Below are positions 60,201 to 64,000 of a stretch of 64,000 bases of DNA, in pieces. The position numbers and the translations under genes were made by a program. The notes below the pieces were generated by a model. That model made no database searches and was not told where the DNA came from. It saw nothing but the letters and a program-made list of their open reading frames with translations. How positions within the stretch are numbered: the first letter of the stretch is position 1; each line of letters begins with the position of its first letter. Source of the DNA: Metaphire vulgaris (taxonomy: Eukaryota; Annelida; Clitellata; Crassiclitellata; Megascolecidae); the NCBI GenBank assembly GCA_018105865.1, contig CM030851.1, positions 10,653,828 through 10,717,827 on the forward strand, given 5' to 3'.

Positions 60201-62841
60201 AAGTGTATTTAAGTAATGACTTGTTATTAAAAAACACGGCAAGTGACAAGAAACTGTAAGTGTAGTATTTAAGTAATGACTTGTTAATAAACTAAAAACA
60301 CTGGCAAGTGAATAATTTCAACAAAGGCATACTCACTAGGTTAATGAATTCAATTTCCTAATATAATCTTCTGAAATGTAAATGTAAATTCCTTAAATAT
60401 AAATGTATAACTAGAAGAAGCAAGTCATCTTTATCAGAGACATTGGCAGTCAAAAGAGAAAGGCATGAAAGAAAGCATACCATATTCCCAAAATAACTTT
60501 ACACACACACACACACACACACACACATCAACTGCATTATGATAGTTACATAATAGATATCTATCCGTTGGAAAACAAGAATTTACAATACCTAAAATGT
60601 ACAGACATACAAACCTTGAAAGACTACACTGTAATCATAATAATATAATCTGTACTGTATCTATGCTGATGACCATTCATATAAAATGCATTATCCATAC
60701 CCATGAGAAATGATTGGAAACTATGTATGTGGCAAAATATACATTAAAATGTTCTGCGCCTAAGAATAAGTAACTATAGTGGTACTACTTTTGAAGGCTC
60801 CATATAAATTCACAAGATTTTACTTACTTATGACAGACTGAAATTTAATCTGTAATGAAAATCTTTACAAATGACAATATGATATTTAAGGAATAGACAC
60901 AATCTATTCACTGCATGCTGCTAATTTCTCACCAAATCAAAATCATTCATCAAGCTCCTATTTTGCATTGTGGTATGACATGACACTATTTATACCAGCA
61001 TATACCGGTACTCAGTACTCGTGCATTGTGTGTGAAAATTCTTTTGGATAAGCGTACCAGCCAACTGCCTTCAAAAGCACCTGGATGGTCACAGCAATTT
61101 TATGGCCACCAAATTAACAGGATTTACTGGATAGTACAGTAAATACAAATTATCACAGCAGCATACAAAAGTTCTGAAAGCATTTTTAAAATGGAAAACT
61201 TGATAAAAATATTGAGAAGAAGCAAAAGCAGCAAACATGAATGCTGGTAAGTTTAAGCAATCATCAGATCCCAAAGAAGTCAACAGACGAAACGTAAGCT
61301 GAAAAAATTTAACAGCGCCACAACACAGCAAAGTCACCAAAAGGAAAGTTTCTACAGCATAAGAGTCCTAGAAAGAGTACAGTGAAACTTCATTATCTTG
61401 CTCCCTTTTAAGCTAACAAACTTGTCTCTCACAATGTACAAGTCTGGAATGAATATGATTTCCTGCCATGCATTTTATCTAAAAAAACCACCATCCTTGC
61501 CTCTCACCATAAAACGTGCCTGTATAGACAGTGGTGAGATAACAAGGTTTCATTGTATTTGAGATTCCCATGCAGATGCAACACAGCAGCTGTATAAATG
61601 AGTGATCCCTCTCCATCGTACTTTGTGAAAAAAGATTAGCAGAAAAATGTGATGAACGCTTCAAGGGTTCTAGATTACCTTTGCCGCAAGTGAAACCGTA
61701 ATGCCGGTGAAACGCTCGTAGTTTGTATGCGGGGAAAGGCGATTGCGCGCGCTTTCGTAACCGTCCGAAGTAACGCCCATCTACAAGAACAGGAATATCC
61801 GAAAGAACAGATCAGTCTTAAGAAGTGCCTGAATGATAAAAACCAATGGATTCACTCCATCAGTAGGTCTCCAATCTAAACATTCAATTTCAAACCGAAA
61901 ATTTAGTGTTCGATATAATTTCCTTACAATATAGTTTGCCTTGCCTACTATCCAGTGAAAAACAGCTTTTCATAAATACCTAAAATTGCCTAGACATGAA
62001 AAGTTGGCAGCTACTGAGTTATTACACTGAATAAAAGTAATGTTTATACTACAACCTTTAGAGCAAAATTCATTACCTAAGTACCGTACAGACTCTGTAT
62101 ACAAATTTTCGCATTTCACTAGCACATTATCATCTTTTAGATCAAGTCTTAAGGCATACTTGTTTGGATTCCCCTATCCCCCTTAGAATGTTCCCGCCAA
62201 CCTGACCGGTCTTTCCGGTTTGACCTGGCTCTAATTTGGAATCAATTTGGTGCATCGTCGGCTGATGACCTGGGTATTATGATAGTGGCGCCATAGAAGT
62301 TGATTGATTGACGAATTGGAAATAAAAAGCAGTTCTGTATTAACCCCTTAACTGGACGTGACGGATATATCCGTCCATTTTACATTGAGTTACAAATAAA
62401 TGCCCGGTTAAGCGGTTAACAAGTGGACTTTGACAGATACAATGCTTTGAGTATAGCAACAATCACATAGAGAGCTGATAAGCTCATGCTATAGCATTTA
62501 AAAACGGAAAGAAAGATCAAGAACAAAGAAAGCATATCGTCATTTAATTTTACCGACGTTCCACGAATATCAATTTCTCCGATTGGCACCTTAAGCTCCA
62601 AAAATTACACAATAATTCACTTTATTTAAATTATTAAAATTGCAAAAATAAGCATCAGCAAGCAAGGCCAATGATCAGAGAAATAACAGACCAAGTTGGT
62701 GCTTACATTTGCAAGCCTTATTAGCTGACGACACTGGTCCTCTGTTGTAAAAGAGTCGACTGCAACCCTTTGTGAGCCGCTGAGGTCATCTTCAGTCAAC
62801 GACACACGAGCTCCTTTCCGAGCAAGAAGCAACTGGAAATC
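57203..62841 (-). CDS. Prolyl 3-hydroxylase-like (leprecan family) catalytic region, gene A
   Basis: Iron/2-oxoglutarate dioxygenase domain of the family that 3-hydroxylates collagen prolines in the ER. Exons in transcript order: 62707-62841, 61679-61780, 59017-59167, 58723-58837, 57998-58070, 57203-57421, all GT..AG with matching phases. Visible motifs: GSQRVAVDSF with EDQCRQLIRLAN, TSDGYES and RLSPHTNYERF, SLYFSYTHLVCRTA, HPIHSDNC (first iron His and Asp), SALLYLNDDFDGGNFFF, KPKCGRVVAFNSS, HYHGV (second His), GQRCAIATWLTLD (2OG-binding Arg). This is the vertebrate P3H1/P3H2 order. The C-terminus is HAEL, where family members usually carry an ER-retention KDEL-type signal. The start and any TPR region were not found; only about 0.7 kb separates the first exon from gene B. 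No frame break. Confidence 0.87.
57664..57790 (+). mobile_element. tRNA-derived SINE with LINE-type 3' hairpin
   Basis: agatggcagagtgggttatgc and gggtacaagccccgttag form the tRNA-like head. The tail AGTGGC ... GCAgtaaTGC ... GGCCACT with tttaaatca (57742-57787) equals that at 15666-15710. In the last intron of prolyl hydroxylase gene A. Confidence 0.82.
59168..61678 (-). other. Large intron of prolyl hydroxylase gene A
   Basis: AT-rich. Contains a direct repeat of aagaaactgtaagtgta...taagtaatgacttgtta (about 60192-60232 and 60249-60288), a CA microsatellite (about 60500-60527), a (TTAC)n retroposon tail (about 60755-60830) and a Tigger-like MITE (61380-61555). The minus-strand open frames here have no recognisable domain. 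Confidence 0.6.
61380..61555. mobile_element. Tigger/pogo-like MITE flanked by TA
   Basis: Ends CAGTGAAACTTCATTATCTTG and AGATAACAAGGTTTCATTG, with TA at 61378-61379 and 61556-61557, the duplication expected for Tc1/mariner-pogo elements. Confidence 0.8.
62130..62312 (+). mobile_element. LINE 3' tail with GATT repeat
   Basis: gacctggctctaattt ... catcgtcggctgatgacctggg ... tagtggcgccatagaagttgattgattg, same tail as 48930-49036. A few codons of the polymerase end (RSSLKAYLFGF-like) precede it. Confidence 0.68.
62344..62415. mobile_element. Miniature 72-bp element flanked by TTAA (piggyBac-like)
   Basis: CCCCTTAACTGG and CCGGTTAAGCGG ends, TTAA at 62340-62343 and 62416-62419. Same length and centre (gtccattttacattgagttac) as 27693-27764. 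Confidence 0.77.
62554..62595 (-). other. Candidate 42-nt cassette exon of prolyl hydroxylase gene A
   Basis: LKVPIGEIDIRGTS, bounded by ag on the left of the transcript and gtaaaa on the right, phase 0 at both ends, lying between two phase-0 exons. The homologous human proteins have no insert here. Weak acceptor context. Confidence 0.3.
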
Positions 62842-63505
62842 CTGAGATGTAACGTGACTGAAATTTTTAAAAATTTAACCGATGCACTCTTAAGGCAATA
62901 AATATTTCATCGAGTTAAAACAGTAATATGATTAATGAAAACACATACGTAAAAAGCCAGCTACAATGACAAAAGACATGATACATAAAGTAAGTAAGTA
63001 AAATCTCAGGGATTTATATAGTGCTTTTGAAAGCAGCACAACAGTAGCTGCTTATTCTTAGGCGCTCAACCGCTCTTAAAATAGCTATGGGAAAGGTATA
63101 TTATCAGCCAGGCAATGGTCAATATTTGAAGGGCAGTGAGGCTAGGTTGTAACAGCTATGGAGGAAATGATTTCAACAAGTAGTAAAGCACTGCAAAATG
63201 TTATGTTGATAAAAGCCACAAGGCTTTACAAAGCAAAATTAGATAAATATATAATTATAGCATAAAAATTAATATACCAAACGTGTATGCAAATTTTGTG
63301 AACCTCTGAATATAAATAGAAGAGTTACTATAAAAGTCTTCCTACAGAATCATAAAACCACAAAGTTTCTTTGTCACATAACCCATTCTCTTGCTATCAT
63401 ACAGTAGTATTCTGCCTCCCTGATTACCTAAATCAACAACACTTCTACAATGAAACGTAAATATAATTATACACAAAATGTAAATGCAGTTGACGAAAAA
63501 TTTCA
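62842..63505. other. Gap between prolyl hydroxylase genes A and B
   Basis: Contains a reverse-oriented (GTAA)n retroposon tail (62993-63130, including tgctttt gaaagcagcacaacagtag). No TPR-coding exon of gene A is recognised. Confidence 0.6.
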
Positions 63506-63898
63506 TCACCCAGTTCGAACTGTTGAGCTAGATCGCAACGCTGTTTGCGTCTCGGCACGAGCCAAATCTTGAGTCGCAGGATTAAAAGTGTACAAAGCAG
63601 CGAGCATACATCGACGACCCGAGGTCATCGGAAGAACCCCGTGGTAATCGTCCGACTCAAATCCGATGAATCGACCACATTTCGGACGTAACGTAACCTG
63701 TTGTAAATAGTAACCACAGCTGAAGCGATGTAAATAAATTTTCCAATCATACGTGATTAACGATAAACATGAAGAAAATTAGATTTAATAACTGGATACA
63801 AAATGGCATGGCATCAATTTATTACCTGCTCGGAACTATTTCTGTGAGCGAAGTAGAAGTCCCCGCCTTCAAAATCGTCATTCAGGTACAGCAGGCCA
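63506..63898 (-). CDS. Prolyl 3-hydroxylase-like gene B, last two exons (cut by window edge)
   Basis: Exon 63826-63898 (GLLYLNDDFEGGDFYFAHRN) is 73 bp, exactly as in gene A, and joins in phase 0 to 63506-63697 (VTLRPKCGRFIGFES, DYHGV with the iron His, GRRCMLAALYTFNP with the 2OG Arg), ending in TGA at 63506-63508. The C-terminus after TFNP differs from gene A and has no ER-retention signal in this frame. The next frame would read RKQRCDLAQQFELGDEIFRQ, closer to the usual P3H tail, so a frame error near the end is possible. The rest of the gene lies beyond 64000. Confidence 0.8.
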
Positions 63899-64000
63899 CT
63901 AAATGCCAATGCATGAAATCGTAACATTTTAAATTCTGCTGTCAAAAGAATTCAAATATAATTGATTGAACACAGAAGAATTATAAAGTTAAATTTAAAA

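Overview
This is a 64-kb piece of an animal nuclear genome. The genes have introns with GT..AG borders, coding exons are small islands, and most of the rest is transposon debris, TTA/CTA/TA microsatellites and tRNA-derived SINEs. The gene set (trissin-receptor-like GPCR, cytosolic alpha carbonic anhydrases, beta-tubulin, collagen prolyl 3-hydroxylase, a TRIM/USP protein) fits a repeat-rich, probably marine, invertebrate. I cannot name the species.

Layout, left to right. (1) 1.4-4.2 kb, + strand: the last two coding exons of a class A GPCR. (2) 7.8-12.3 kb, + strand: a three-exon gene that joins a TRIM-type N-terminus (degenerate RING, B-boxes, coiled coil) to a full USP16/45-like deubiquitinase. 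This is the most unusual gene here. (3) 12.3-17.7 kb: transposon-rich spacer. (4) 17.76 kb: a TATA box and leader exon that probably serve the first of two tandem seven-exon alpha carbonic anhydrase genes (coding 25.9-33.0 kb and 38.9-45.1 kb, both +). (5) 46.9-53.6 kb, - strand: a complete four-exon beta-tubulin gene (445 aa) followed by a decayed tubulin fragment. (6) 57.2-63.9 kb, - strand: the catalytic part of one prolyl 3-hydroxylase-like gene and the last exons of a second, cut by the window edge.

Repeats dominate the rest. Many short non-autonomous elements have CAGTGGCG-type inverted ends, and several have 8-bp target duplications as expected for hAT elements. They share an internal core resembling GACCTTTTTTGCTTGTCAG. 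LINE 3' ends and tRNA-derived SINEs share a 3' hairpin whose stems differ by compensatory changes. LINE tails run directly into TTA microsatellites. The palindrome TAGGCCTA is strongly over-represented in non-coding DNA.

Seven coding breaks in four genes each look like one missing nucleotide. In the USP and carbonic anhydrase genes, restoring it makes the exon phases and lengths agree exactly. I read this as short-run under-calling in the assembly rather than pseudogenes, but the reads would have to decide. All coordinates and motifs were read by eye; no searches were run.
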